Numbered from the stretch's first letter, positions 1-13,511 are shown. The stretch: DNA of 64,000 nucleotides from Basidiobolus heterosporus B8920 (GCA_000697455.1 JNET01033001.1:1-64000), one strand, 5' to 3'. Made by a program: numbers and translations. Notes: generated from the sequence alone by a model not told the origin.

Positions 1-320
1 GTGGGAGTACAGAAATTTAGTTCAACACCATATAAGTTATTTTTTGTATTCGTGAGATATTTGTCAACGATAAAAATGTAGAACATTTTGGATTGATTAC
101 GAGATTATGTAAATGCAGGATTTATGAAAAATCTTAATGTCCAAATGAGCTGAAACCTCTATAGGCATAGATTTAGGCTTGCTTATTGACTCGCTATGGA
201 ATGGATCAGTCACCATGAATCATTTAATAGTCATGGTGAGAGTGGATTTTGGAACCTTCAGTGTTCTCTATATTGTCTGCATTATCTGTGTTATCGAGCG
301 CTGAGCAAATCATTCGCAGA
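1..320. other. Upstream region, no gene seen
   Basis: No coding region with recognisable similarity was seen. This is probably the 5' flank of the tandem ABC ATPase gene. An ATG at 233 lies in a different frame from that gene. Confidence 0.4.
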
Positions 321-2219
321 ATGGTCCAACCTGCTTTGAAGTATCCGAGAAAATTGTTCGGAAATATACAACTTCGGTCTATCCATACTTCATGTTATCT
401 GTATCGTGAGCTGATATCTCTCAAGAAGGCTACCGTTTTCAGACAAGCCAATAACCTTCCTTCCTTCAAAGACATCAGTTGGGTTCTTAAGGAGGGTGAA
501 AACTGGGCGGTTGTCGGCTCAGTAAGCTCGGGTAAAACTACGCTTGCCGAGGTATGTGAAGGAACCGCCAGGAAAGCTACCAAGCATGTTTCTCACCTCA
601 TTTAAAGACACTTGCAGGCAAACAACGGGTTGAGCCGTTCACGGCCATTCAATGGCCTTTTCTGGAAAAATTATCCTCATCGTACCCATCAGACCATATT
701 CATTTGGTAAGCTTTAAAGAAGATTCCCGCATGTTCTCATATGGTGGTCATTATTATCAGGAACGCTTCAACTTCAGGTGCAGTATAATGTTCAGTGTAA
801 TCAATTGTTTGTTGTAAACTCATTCTTGTTTTCCTTACAAGTGATCCACTGAACGACATAACGCTTGAGAATTACTTGCTCGCCAATTTAAAGCAAGCTT
901 CTTTGGAAGTGAAGTCAGAGTTGGAGCAACTGGCAAAAACCCTGGGGATCCATCATCTTCTTCCCTTATCATTCATGAAATTATCCAATGGGCAAACCCG
1001 ACGCGCAAGAATTGCCAGAGCATTACTGGCTAGGCCGCAGATGCTAATTCTTGATGAGCCATTCAGTAAGTGGGAACTTTTGGCATTTTGGATATTTTCA
1101 CTGATGTTCTTATGGCATTTGAATAGTGGGCTTGGATGTATCAAATCGGGCCAAAATCTCGGAGATTCTTGGAGAGATTGCAAGCCTTGGACAAACAAAG
1201 ATTGTCCTTGTCTCCAGACCTCAAGATATCATCCCATCTTGGGTCACCAATGTACTTGAACTCGATAGGATGGCGATACAATGGACAGGCTCTAGGGTTG
1301 ATTTCACGAAAAGGTTTGAGTTACAACAAGAAGGGAAAAAGCGAAACAGGCTTAGTATCCATGAGCATCAACTCGCTCCTCAAAAGACAACCGACCCAAT
1401 TGTCGAGTTGAAGAACGTTAATGTTAAATACTCAGGAAAGAAGATACTTGATAACATTAATTGGACTATAAGAAAGGGTGAAAAGTGGGCGTTATTAGGG
1501 CCCAATGGTAATTACTTGACCACATAAGCATCCCCAGTACAAATACCAAGTCCAGCTAATGCGGCATTCATAGGTTCGGGTAAGACCACTCTGCTCTCAT
1601 TAATCACTGGAGATCATCCCCAAGCGTACGCCAATGATTTGTGGCTCTTTGGTCGACAACGAGGTACTGGTGAGTCCATATGGGAGATAAAGCAAAAGGT
1701 GGGCCTGCTAAGTCCGGAATTACATCTCTATTTTGACCAAGAACTCGATGCAGAAACTGCGGCTGGCACTGGATTTTATGATGTTGTCGTTCCGCGTAGA
1801 ACCACATCTGCTCAGCAGAGTGTAGTGCGCAGACTCTTTGACGAATTTGGCATGGGGCATTTGTTAGGCAAAAGACTCAAACGAATGTCAACTGGAGAGC
1901 AACGAATGGTGCTATTAATTCGATCGTTGGTCAGTTTGTTCTCTTTGATATTGATGGGTAACTATACTCACACACTTGTAAACAGGTCAAGGAGCCGCCT
2001 CTATTGGTTTGGGATGAACCATTTCAAGGACTTGACGATAAAATGATCGATGCTGTTAACAACTGGCTTGTCAACCATATGTCTCCAGAGCAGACTCTTA
2101 TCTTGGTCACCCATCACGAAGAAGAGATACCTAGCTCTGTTCAAAATACCTATTCTTTGACCGCCGAAGGGAGTACCCAGGAAAATTCCAAGTCTCAAAC
2201 ATGGATTTCTGCTAAATAA
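321..2219 (+). CDS. Tandem-ATPase ABC protein, YDR061W/ModF type
   Basis: A soluble ABC protein with two nucleotide-binding domains and no membrane segments. The first domain has Walker A GSVSSGKTT, signature LSNGQTRR and Walker B LILDEPF. The second has GPNGSGKTT, signature MSTGEQR and Walker B LLVWDEPF. Six exons join in frame: 321-551, 608-777, 842-1065, 1127-1507, 1574-1929 and 1986-2219. The first ATG of the open frame is at 321; upstream the frame is open to about 249 without an ATG. The architecture matches the uncharacterised yeast protein YDR061W and bacterial ModF/PhrA. Its cellular role is not established. It lies just upstream of an ABCC transporter on the same strand, but the two families are unrelated in architecture. 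Confidence 0.85.
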
Positions 2220-3018
2220 AGAAGATTGCTTCATCGCATGGAGCCAGTTCATGGCAACACTCGTATGATAGTTGGTCGCCGCAGTATGAACATTAGTGAT
2301 GTGCACCGAAACAGAGCACCCACTCGAACACACCTTGATATACCAATTAGAGCTAGATAGCATTTGTTTCGAAGCTTTTTCTGGCAATTATTAGGTTATA
2401 GCATATGATGACATACTCGCTATTTCAGATGCGCATTTAATCTGGTTCTGGTGCATCTCAATATATGCGTTGTGCCCATTTCCGCAATCGGTGACTGACA
2501 AACACCAACTAGGAAAATGTTTCTCATGATTATGTGAAGATCACAATTCAGGAAAATTGTCCGATTTGTGGGATCGATTGGCCTGTTACTATTCTTAGGC
2601 AATTCACCAGAAAGACAAGCTTTCCTATGTTGTGTCACTTAGGGTCACTCTAACAAATCAAAACTCGCCTGAATTTTAATCAAATCCATGTTTGGGTTGA
2701 TACGCTATCTTATCCCTAACCCTATCCTATCTCACTAATTCCAAGACGATCGTCACATATTTGATTCGAATCCAAAAGAGTTCTCTAGATTATTCAGCAA
2801 AAGGCTCCCTACTTCCATATTTAACAAATTATTGGGGCATTTCAAGTGTAGTAATTCTGATCATTTTATTTATACCTTCTTTCCGATTGATACAGTGGAA
2901 GAAAACGTGGCTGGGACGGAACGCTGTATTTTTTTTTTGAACTACCTGATATTCACCTGCCGCTTCTTTAGTTCCACATCTTTCACACAAAGTTGTAATT
3001 CAATTTATAGCCTGTTTG
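2220..3018. other. Intergenic region between the two ABC genes
   Basis: About 800 bases without a supported gene. It must hold the 3' end of the tandem ATPase transcript and the promoter of the ABCC gene. Small open frames here have no recognisable product. A two-unit telomere-like run (CCCTAACCCTA) near 2714 looks like chance. Confidence 0.5.
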
Positions 3019-6000
3019 ATGGAGTCGGTCAATTTCTTATCAAAGGGCTGGCTAACATGCTCAGATCCAGAGGGTTGGGTAAGCATAGTTCTTAGTTGGT
3101 TGTTCTTACGATTTTGTTCAACATACTCACCGATCAATAGGGCCCTTGGTCGTTCCGTACACTCGACTTTACCCTGTGTTTTGAGAATGGGTATGTTTCC
3201 TAGGTTATTCTTTGCTTGTAATTCTCAATCTGATTTTCCGCATTTATAGTGTTGTCATGCTACTCCCGACATTATTTCTAATTGTATTCGGCTTACCTCG
3301 TCTCCAACGACTACGACAAAAAATCGAACTCCCTCAAGATTACACTATAGGAATCCACTATTGGGCTAAACTGGTACGTTTTAACCATACCTTAGACTGC
3401 TCAGTGAAGTACTGTTTAGGAATTCATTCTTACTGGTTACATTAGATCACGCTTCTTGCCCTTTTTGCTTTGAATGTGACTTTAGATATTAAAATCGCCC
3501 TTAGATTGAAAGAGAGCTGGTCGCACTGGTGGAGCGAAATTAGTTTTGTCTCGAACTTGATTGTTATTCTTAGCCTGGTACGTTTGTATCGATAATACTT
3601 TATTTGGTTTTCGTAGAATTAATCAGAAGTATTTGTTATGTGGATTGTTAGTTCTTAATCTTTACTCTTCATCGTTTGGAACACACGCGTAGCCGCAAAG
3701 CTTCATCTGTTTTATTGCTATATTGGTTGTCTAAACTTATCTCCAATGCGATCCACCTACGCACCTTAATAATATCGGGTTACTATGACAAGCACTCTAC
3801 TGAATTCATATTGGTCGCTACTATGGCTTCTCTCGAATCACTTATCTTTATCTTAGAGTTAATTCCCAAACGTAAGATGGATTATTTGCTTCCAGGAGAA
3901 GACCCAAATGTCTGTCCTGAGCAGTACGCCAACATCTTTTCCCTGATTACATTCAGCTGGATGAATCCACTATTAAAGGTTGGAAGTAAGAAGCCATTGG
4001 GCGAAGAAGATTTATGGACATTAGAGGAAGATTACAAAGCTAGACAGATATCGGACCAATTTCAAGAACTGTGGCAACGAGAATTATCTCGAGGCAAGAA
4101 GCATCCTTCATTAGTGTGGACTCTTGCGAAATCATTTGGATTCCCGTTCCTGTGCGGTGCATTCTTTAAAGCACTTCAAGACATTCTTGCGTTCGTCCAG
4201 CCTCAATTATTAAAGAAGCTGATGGGCTTTGTGGGAAGTCAAGTAACAGATAATCCCGAGCCAGCATATCGTGGTTACACCATAGCAGGTAACTGAACAA
4301 TCATAGTGGCCAATTCTCACCAGTCATCTAATGCTTCATATTTCCAGGTGCCATGTTCTTCACTGCCATCACTCAAACCGTCTTTTTGCACCAGTATTTC
4401 CAACGATCCACAGTGACCGGCATGAAGCTTCGTTGTGCGCTGGTCACTGCTATTTATCGGAAAGCCCTGGTTCTATCGAACAGCGCAAGACAAAACTACA
4501 CCGTCGGTGAAATCGTTAATCATATGACCGTGGATGCTCAGCGTGTACAAGATTTGTGCATGTATGCTAATATTGCCTGGAGTGGTCCATTCCAGATAGC
4601 CCTCTCGATGTATTTCCTGTACCAAACCTTGGGACCGAGCATTTTCGCCGGCGTGGGTATCATGGTGTTGGCGATTCCCCTGAATGGCTTGCTTGCACGT
4701 AAGATGCAAACTCTCCAAAAAGCTCAAATGAAAAACAAAGACGCCCGTATCAAGCTAACCGATGAACTTCTGAACGGAATGAAGGTTATCAAACTCTATG
4801 CCTGGGAGAAGAGTTTCCTCAACAGAATTTTCCATGTTCGTAACGACCTGGAGATCGAGACACTAAAGAAGTACGGTTATACTTCTGCGATACAAAACTT
4901 TTTCACCATCTGTGTTCCATTCTTGGTAACCCTATCAACATTCGGATTGTACACTCTTGTTGGTGATAATGATCCCTTAACTCCTGATTTGGTGTTTGTG
5001 GCTTTATCTCTTTTCAATCTTCTTCAATTCCCTCTGACGATGTTCCCCAACGTTATCTCCGCATTGGTTGAAGCCTCTGTAGCATTTGGCCGTTTGTACA
5101 GGTTCTTGTCTTCTGAAGAGTTAGACCCTGAGGCAGTACAGCGTTTGCCATATTCTAAGGACACAAGATTAGGTAGCGTCGATGAGGATTCCACCGATTT
5201 CGATGACGAGCAAGGTCGTAGAAAGCCCATGATTCAAATCAGACGCGGTACATTCCGTTGGGACAAACACTCACCAGCATCCACTCTAAGTAACATTGAT
5301 CTTTCCTGCAAGAAGGGTGAGCTACTCGCAATCGTAGGAAGAGTCGGATCTGGTAAATCATCCTTGATCTCTGCATTATTAGGAGAAATGGAAAGATCCC
5401 CGGCCAGCAATATCCTCATCAGAGGGAAGGTAGCTTATGCACCTCAGCAACCATGGATCATGAATGCTACTGTCAAGGAGAATATCTTATTTGGACATCG
5501 TTATGATGAAAAGTTCTATCAGGACACAATTAAGGCCTGTGCCTTGGTCAGCGATCTTGAGATGTTGCCTGGAGGCGATATGACTGAGATTGGTGAGAAG
5601 GGGATCAATTTGTCTGGCGGTCAGAAGGCACGTATCTCACTAGCCCGTGCTGTGTATGCTCGTGCCGATGTATACTTGCTTGACGATCCTCTGTCAGCTG
5701 TTGATGCTCATGTCGGGCGTCACATCTTTGATAATGTCATCGGACCAAAGGGATTGTTAAGAACAAAAGCTCGTATATTTGTCACACATGCCATCGCATA
5801 CATCAAGGACACTGATCAGGTCATTATGCTTCGAGACGGGCAAATCATCGAAAAGGGTGGATTCCGTGAACTGATGGACAAAAAGAATGAGCTTTACAAC
5901 CTCATTTCCGAGTTTGCTAGAGACCAATCTCTCGAAAACGCCTCTGAACAAGATCCCGAAGTTGTTATCGGATCCTTGACCTCCGCTAGAAGTCTGGAAG

Positions 6001-7928
6001 CTTACATAGATACAGGCAGCACTCGTCTCAGACGCATGAGCACCAAGGACTCCGCGTACACCTTACGTCGTGCCTCCCTGGTCTCTGAACATGAAGATGA
6101 CCCATTGGCACAAGGGAAAACCGGACTGATTACTGTAGAAGAATCCGCTAAAGGAAGTGTTAGTTGGCAAGTCTATAAAGAGTTTGCGAAATCTTGCTCT
6201 CCTGCGGTTGTGGGCGTATACCTTACCTTCCTTGTTTGTGTCAATTTATTCCAAGTTAGTTCCAATCTTTGGTTGAAGTGGTGGACCTCACAAAATGTTG
6301 ATTCAGAAGCCAGCATGGGCGTTTGGGGCTTCTTGGCCGTTTATTCTGGACTGGGAATGGCCGCCTCTACCTGTACCCTTCTCCAATCTATTATGTTATG
6401 GGTTGTCTGTGCTGTACGCTCTGCTCGAGTTACTCACACCAACATGCTCTTGAGTGTGATGCGTTCGCCTATGAGCTTCTTTGATACTACGCCATTGGGC
6501 CGTATCCTCAACAGATTCAGCAAAGATCAATACACCCTCGATGAAGTGCTGCCACGTTCATTCCATGGCTATTTCCGAACATTCCTGAATGTGATTACAG
6601 TAATGGGAGTCATTACGTTCTCAACACCTAGTTTCTTGATTGTCGTTGCACCCATCGGGGTTCTTTACATAATCATTCAAAGATTCTATCTCAACACCTC
6701 GCGTGAACTCAAACGTCTCGATTCCATTTCTCGCTCACCTACGTATGCCCACTTCCAAGAGACCATTGGTGGAGTTAGCTCGATCCGTGCTTACGGTCAA
6801 GAAAAACGCTTCATCAGGGAGAATGAGTTCCGCCTGGACAAAAACCAAATGGCCTACTATCCTAGTTTGTCAATGAACCGTTGGTTAGCTGTTCGTCTTG
6901 AATTTCTAGGCTCTATCATCATCTTTTCTGCCTCCATCCTGGCGGTTATTTCTGTTCTGACTAGTGGTAATATTGATGCCGGTCTGGTTGGTTTGTCAAT
7001 CACATACGCTCTAAACGTAACCCAATCACTCAACTGGTGTATTCGTCAATCTTGTGAAATTGAAACCAACATTGTATCTATGGAACGTATTAAGGAATAC
7101 TCCGAGCTACCCTCTGAGGCACCAGAGATTAACGAAGACGCCCGCCCATCACCCACATGGCCTGAGCATGGACAAATTGAATTCCGGGATTTGGCCCTGC
7201 GGTATCGTGCTGGCCTTGACTTGGTTCTTAAAGGAATCTCTTTCACAGTTAAGCCACACGAAAAAATTGGTATCGTTGGTCGCACAGGTGCAGGAAAGAG
7301 TAGTCTTACCCTCTCATTGTTCCGACTTGTTGAACCAGCAAGTGGTAGTATCATCATTGATGGAGTAGACATTACTAAAATCGGACTCTATGACCTGAGA
7401 TCTCGATTGACCATCATTCCTCAGGACCCATTTTTGTTTGCTGGTACGGTACGAGAGAATTTGGATCCATTTGGAAACCATGAAGACGTGGAGATTTGGA
7501 ATGTCCTCGGTCAGTCGCATCTCAAAGACTATGTATCCTCTCTTGAGGGCAAACTCAACGCCGCGGTATTGCAGGGAGGAGAGAACTTCAGTGTTGGTCA
7601 AAGACAACTAATTTGCCTTGCCCGTGCGTTACTTCGTCGGACAAGTGTATTGATTCTCGATGAGGCAACCGCCGCGATCGACGTTGAAACTGATCGATTG
7701 ATTCAAGAGACCATTCGCAGAGAATTTGTCCATTGTTCCGTTTTAACCATTGCCCATCGTATCAATACCGTATTAGATAGTGACAGAGTTCTCGTATTAG
7801 ATCAAGGCAAGATCGTTGAATTTGATTCACCTCAAACTTTATTGAATGATACTGAATCCAAATTTTATGGCTTGGCCAAGGAAGCAGCCACCACTACTAT
7901 GAAATCCACCAATTCTACTAGTGATTGA
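3019..7928 (+). CDS. ABCC/MRP-type full transporter with TMD0 (Ycf1/Bpt1-like)
   Basis: Predicted 1527 residues, almost the length of human MRP1. Six exons join in frame: 3019-3078, 3141-3190, 3250-3373, 3446-3577, 3652-4288 and 4348-7928. The first five exons encode the N-terminal membrane domain (TMD0) and linker. Its start resembles MRP1, with a W...DFT.CF pattern before the first helix. NBD1 has Walker A GRVGSGKS near residue 665, LSGGQ near 756 and Walker B VYLLDDPLSAVDAH. NBD2 has GRTGAGKS near 1312, FSVGQRQ near 1415 and VLILDEATAAID. The family exports or sequesters glutathione conjugates, metal-thiol complexes and organic anions, in fungi usually at the vacuole. The vacuolar location and exact substrate are inferred. 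Confidence 0.95.
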
Positions 7929-8636
7929 ATTTAAACCACATCATTCAATCTACATCCCTCACTTCACCACCCGTTCGACCCCTTCTTCCCCCAACCGTGC
8001 GATCCATTGTTCTTTCCCAATTGACATACAAGTTTTAAATAATAATAAATTACCCCAAATATTCATTTCTGGTTAATCTATCAGTCATCATACCATCCCA
8101 TTTGGTTCTAGTCCATAAGTGAGAACCGAATTTGATTCAATATTGGGATATGGGATATGGGATATGGGATATCATATCTACCTACGGATTAAAATGGAAG
8201 TCCTATTATGAAGATCAAACCTTATCTAAAGCCTATTCCAGCTGCTCAGGGGGCTCCCTTCCTACCTTCACACTCGCTCCCAGCCAGTGGTTGCAAGTAG
8301 ATTTTCTGAGAAAAGTATTCACTTCAATCAATCAATCAGGATATTTGTTGAAAAGAAATCAATCAATTAATCATTATATTGGAAAAAATACTCCGAGTAT
8401 ACGCACTAAAAGTACATACAGCAATGATACTTTCCTACTGATAATGAGTCAACTGACTGGCCACTAAAGCCACAGATGGAATACACTGAACTTGAGTTAA
8501 TAACAAATCAAATGAAATGATTGATGGGGAAGGTAAAGGAGAGGTTCGTATATACGAGTAATCAGGAATCTCACGTGGTATATATTAGGGATGCTTCAGT
8601 GGTAAAGTGATCGAGTAGTAATAAAACAAAGGGAAT
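7929..8636. other. Intergenic region, convergent gene ends
   Basis: The 3' flank shared by the ABCC gene and the convergent App1 gene. It holds a 7-base tandem repeat at 8144-8171, listed separately. No gene is supported. Confidence 0.5.
8144..8171. repeat. Tandem repeat, four copies of TGGGATA
   Basis: Four perfect head-to-tail copies of the heptamer TGGGATA lie in the AT-rich gap after the ABCC gene. This is a short minisatellite-like tract with no evident function. Confidence 0.9.
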
Positions 8637-10323
8637 CTAACATGATCTTTCTTCTGAATCCTTATGGTTGGAGCGTTCGAATACTGATGCTCGAACTTTC
8701 TCACACATCAGTAATTCATCAGAATCTTGAAATAATGTCCACATATCTGGGTCCAGCCCATCAAAAACCTTTTCTACGCGTGATTGGAACTTCGTTAAGG
8801 TAGAAGAATACGATTTTATGGAATCGGTGCTTTGTGTACGAGGGAAATTTCGATTTCTTGCAAGTTTGGCCTGACTAGCTTTCATCTTCTCAGCAATCCG
8901 TTGACTCAAACGTGGTGTGGTCACATCTCTAATAAAGATTTTAATGATCTGATCTGGATATTGGCGTGCTAATCCTGCGTATAGTTCCATATCTAATTCC
9001 CCTGAATCTCCAACCAAGATGAACTTTCGCTTTGGAAAATCTTGAAGGATCTCTATAATAGCTTCTCGTTTACCAACATCAGCAGGTTGCCATAATTTAC
9101 CGATTCGATCCATTAGCTTCAGGTGCGCACTCCCAACAGGAAATGTATGTTGATGAAAGAAGGACTCAAGAGTAGGTAAAAGTTCCCAAGGAGAGTTGCT
9201 TACGTAATGTATAGAAACGCCCTTCAACCACCAGTAATGATAGATATTGGCCATTCCGGAAACCGAGGTTAGTTCCTTTAGAAACGTATTCGACAACACT
9301 GCCTTGGCTCCAAGAAACACATTAGAATGTTTGATAGTGTCATCTATATCTGATATAACCGAAACTCCTTCCGGTTCTATTAAATTCACAAATCCAAAAG
9401 ATGTGTCGCCTATAAATCGTTTGTTAGTTTAAATTTCCCAATTGTGCAGCATCAAAGTATATAACTGTATGAATTCTTTCAAACGCTTACACAAATTATC
9501 GGCTCCCGCTTGAATCTTCAGTAACTTTCTGACTCCAGCCGGATCAAGTATTCCCCAAGACTCCACCAAATCACAAGGTACTGACATAGTTGTCGAGAAA
9601 TGCCCATTTATAGCCCGCGCTTGTGTGTGAATAGCGTAGTCTGCGGAGGGCTGTGGGTCCTGCTCAGTGTCGCCACTAATCATCATATGAGAAGCGTGTG
9701 AAAGACCAACCACAGAAAGGTTGATGTCAAAGTTTCGAGCATTAGAGGCCATGAATAGACGAGCACGGGTCTCCAAATTGAGGTTTGTATCATGGTTTTT
9801 TGAGACACCAGCCAGTGTTCTTGCTAAGCCTAGAATATATAACAGGAGTATTGTTAAGGCTTCGTTCAACATAATACTGATAAATACTAAATGTATACCT
9901 AACACAAGTTTTTTCTTTCTGTTCCCTTTGACTGAGAAGGCCCAACCCCGAACCCGGATTTTCCAAATAGGTTCTCCATTTTCATCTTTGAATCTTTTAG
10001 AATCAAGCAGCTAAATGTACAAGCTTAGTTGAAAGTTTACCTATCCCACGTTTGGCATAAGTAGGAAATACAAGACATTCTCGTTTCAAATGAGAGAGTA
10101 CTTGTTCTTGTCCCTCTACCACTTCTTTTTCAGGACTTGAAAGAATGTTTGGTGTTGAACTTGTTTTATGCCAAGTTTGATAACCAGATACATATACAGG
10201 TGAGTCGGCAACGCGCATGTTTGTTTCCAAAGGGAAAGTGGAAGAGCGTTTTGGTCTACTCGCGGGAGGAGGTTTTTCGATAGTTGAATTAGTGCAACTT
10301 ACAAACTCAGTCCGGTGTTCCAT
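8637..10323 (-). CDS. APP1: App1-type phosphatidate phosphatase (DUF2183)
   Basis: Predicted 493 residues from four exons: 10323-10041, 9985-9899, 9829-9491 and 9409-8637. The C-terminal half carries the haloacid-dehalogenase motif DIDDTIK (DxDxT), then VSNSPWEL and the acidic LVGDSGELD motif. This is the App1 pattern. The N-terminal half contains a W-x-RVRGWAF strand, typical of the family's N-terminal domain. Yeast App1 is a magnesium-dependent phosphatidate phosphatase at cortical actin patches that produces diacylglycerol and binds endocytic SH3 proteins. The third donor (GTAAGC at 9490) was chosen because it restores the frame; a weaker donor 35 bases further does not. Confidence 0.88.
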
Positions 10324-11336
10324 ATTGTGCTAGGATAGACGGATGTTTATGTATATATATGTGTGGAAGGGCAATAAGGCAAAAGGGATTTTTATAAAGG
10401 GAAACCTCTGCACCAGCAAGGACTAACAAACCCAGTCGGAAATATAGAGATAATTATATATCAATATATATATATACCTGGAATACTTTTATTTTAGGAA
10501 TAAGATTAAAGAAGGAATGAAATCAAAGGCATATTCGAATGGGTATTTGTAGTAGATGCAAGTTGAGCATACATGGAGATTATATGCAGAATATGCCTTT
10601 ATCAATCAGTTATTAGTCGATTCTGGTTTGGTGAAAAGCTGATTGAACTGGGCACCAAAACACGCAAAGTACCCAAATTAATCATTAGTTGTAGAACTGT
10701 CAGATACCCTACTAGGCACCCACGACCCAAAAAACTATGATCGAATGGTCTAAAAATAGCCATTAGATGACTTTAATCTCACCATCAAGCTAGCCAGTGC
10801 CTGTTGTGAACATAAAAGGCAGAGGCTTTTGACTAGAGAGCTCCATCCAATGATTTAGCACCTATCACATCAGGATTATTATCATGATTTCATACATGTA
10901 AGGAGCAATTATACGCTATTTCTGCATTACGTACTCTAACCATGGAAAGGCGCCAAATAACCTGATCACAAACTGGAGGAATGGGAGGAATAAGATAATC
11001 TATTACATATCAACATATCATAATTATTCTATCCACTCTCTGCTTGAATCAGTGTATACCCCAAATCCACGAGAACACACGCCACTCTCACATTATACCT
11101 GAGCCACCCTTTTTTGACAACCCGATATTTGCAGATCTAAGCCTAGAGTATCTCTATCATTCAAAAATACTTGCTAAAACTCACCTTTCAGACCGCATTT
11201 CTCTGTTTAGCTGGTTTGATTCTAGCTAGTAAATATACATTCATAATCATTAAGTGGTGTATTTCATTCGCAGTGGCTTAGAGTTTATTGATCACTTTGC
11301 TCAGCTACCTTACTTAGCCTTTCTCGCCGAATCACA
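10324..11336. other. Intergenic region upstream of App1
   Basis: About 1 kb between the start of App1 and the end of Cwf19, both on the minus strand. It is AT-rich, with an alternating AT tract near 10450-10480. Small open frames (for example 11044-11229) show no recognisable protein. It presumably holds the App1 promoter. Confidence 0.45.
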
Positions 11337-13511
11337 CTAATAACCATCTGCTTCCAACATCTTCGTCCAATCCCAAGGCTTCCATTGTTTCAGGAAGTCT
11401 TTTACTCTGTGGTGGTTTTCTTGTTGATGTATACGCCTAGGACGACGATACAAATTAGGCGGAATTTCGCACATACCGGCAATAATCTCTTTTCCAAACC
11501 ACCTAGGGAAATCCTTGTCGTCTTCGATCACATGCCCGTACCCCTTGTCTGGAGTGAACCACACATGGAAGAAGGGCAGGTTTTGAGTGAGGGAGCGTCT
11601 GAATCCATTCTTGGAGGTGTCGATCAATTTCTTATGCTGGGACCATTCGGCTTCGCACGATAAAATGGCCTCTCGGAAATAGGCAGGGGCGTCTTCATAC
11701 AAATCCCAGGAAATGGGAATACACTCAATGACTGTGTGTCTGTGCCAATTCAGGTTCATCACGGTCTCCATGAACAGCACCCCTTTGTTGTCTTTCGCGT
11801 GCATTTGGATTAAGCATTTCATGAAATTTCGAATCTCGTCCCACACATCATCTTCACACTCAAGAGTACTCAGACAATGCTGTGTAGGCACAATTAAACA
11901 GTGACCAGGTACTAGTTCCTCATGATTAGGCAAAGCCAAATACGTTTTGACACCAAGCGAGATAACAGGTACGTTGGGCGGATTGGATTCGCGGTAGCAA
12001 TAGTCGCATTTTTCAAGTGCAGTTTGAGATTTCTTGTAATCGTGGACTGCAAAATCTCGTTTCTGGGAGTCTGTCACTTTTTTAAATGCCGCCATTTTGT
12101 CGGCATTCTCGTCCATATAATCTATGTCATCTTTATAGGCGGTATCGCGTGAGATACGCTTAGCAAGCTCCATGTCCATATTTCGTGAGTTTCCGTAACG
12201 CTCCTCCTTTAACATTGCTACAATATCCATTTTTTCTTCCGACTCCGGCTTCTTTCGCTTGTTTCCAGGGAGTGGTCTGGAAGATGAGCCTATATCTAGC
12301 ATTCTTCCACGGCTATCGAATGTGGGGAGAACTACAACATCTTTTTGCGACTCCGAGGCAGCACTTTGATGCATCCCCGGATTAGCGGCTCTAGCTTTTT
12401 CGAATTCGTATTGATCCTCCAGCTCATCAGCATTAGGCATGTTCATGAGCCTAGCCTTCATAACCTGTGATTTGAGTTTGTTTAGCTCGTTCTGTGATAA
12501 TGGCGGCTTGTTATCAACATCTTTGTTTGTTGCTTGTGTTGGTGCGTCGTGAGTTTCCTTTTCCGCATTGCGGTTTTTGGAGAATTGTGAGAGCTCATCT
12601 TCACGCTTTTTACGATTAAAGTAGTCAGTAATGTAGCTAGCGCGTCTCTTATTTTCCTTTTTATCTAGTATCTCACGCTCTCTAAGTACTCGTTCGAATT
12701 CCTCAATGGACTAAGAATAATTCAGTCAGAGGGGTTACACTTGAATGTAAAGATGCCAAGAAAACAAACCCCAAACTGGTCGTAGCCTAGCCGCTCCATC
12801 GGAATGTCTTCTTCTCGTGACCTTTCTACTATACGTTTCAATTTTGACATTCTCCAGGATGAGCCCGAGTCGCCAATTTCAAATTCCTTCTTCTCTGTAT
12901 GCTCATTCAAGTGAATAAAGTAACCTGCAAAACTCAACATATTTCGAGGAATTACCTTCTTCGGGGTATTCATCAACATGCCTACCCTCCTTCAGATAGA
13001 CATTGAGCTCGCGTTCACTCACAGCCGGCTAATTTCGAAATATAGGTAAATAGGATGCAAATTTCAACTAGAATGGAGTATGACCCACCTGTTCCATAGC
13101 TTTTCTACGTTCTTCGTCCCGCTCTTTTCTCTTTCTATCCAATTCGCTTCTACGACTTTCCCCCGCACCTCCAGTAAACACAAACTCCTCGAATCCTGGT
13201 ACTTCTTCCATCCAAGAATGTCGGGCTTGAACAGAATCATTGGTTTTGACTTCTTCAGGGATAGTTGAATCAACTGTAGAGTCATCAATAGTACCAGAAT
13301 TTTCTGTATGTATTGGCTCCTTTTCTACCCAGATCATTTCTGATTCACTCACATGCTCTTCCTTTATTTCGTTGTCCGAACGCTTATGTTTTTTGTGTTC
13401 TCTAGAGTGTCTGTCCTTATGGTGCTTCTTGGATTTGTGCTCTCGATCATGGTCTCGATCTTTCTTGTGATGCTTTTCTTTACTGTGTCTGTGCTTGTGG
13501 CCGTCACCCAT
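11337..13511 (-). CDS. CWF19: Cwf19/CWF19L2-like splicing factor
   Basis: Predicted 664 residues from four exons: 13511-13089, 13028-12986, 12924-12770 and 12710-11337. The N-terminus is strongly basic with HKKDRDHDREHKSKK-type repeats. A middle block (SSWRMSKLKR to ERLGYDQFG) matches the conserved Cwf19 region. The C-terminus holds the two CwfJ domains, with a HIT-like core: CDYCYRES, the LVPGHCLIVPTQH histidine cluster, and FMETVMNLNWHRHTVIECIP. The C-terminal block HVWFTPDKGYGHVIED is also present. The family acts with the spliceosome, in intron-lariat turnover and late splicing. The second intron is taken as 61 nt from a GTAGGC donor. A 31-nt alternative is also frame-compatible but atypical here. 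Confidence 0.92.

Noticed and set aside
2714-2727. CCCTAACCCTA, telomere-like repeat
   Set aside because: Only two partial units within an intergenic gap, with genes on both sides; consistent with chance.
2761-2778. GATTCGAATCC, resembling a tRNA B box
   Set aside because: The flanking T-stem pairs only in four of five positions, and no A box or acceptor stem is found upstream.
8132-8467. Plus-strand 111-codon open frame after the ABCC gene
   Set aside because: It starts at the TGGGATA tandem repeat and reads through low-complexity text; no similarity is seen.
12925-12985. A possible 31-nt intron in CWF19
   Set aside because: It is frame-compatible, but much shorter than the 50-80 nt introns elsewhere. 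A 61-nt intron with a GTAGGC donor also keeps frame.
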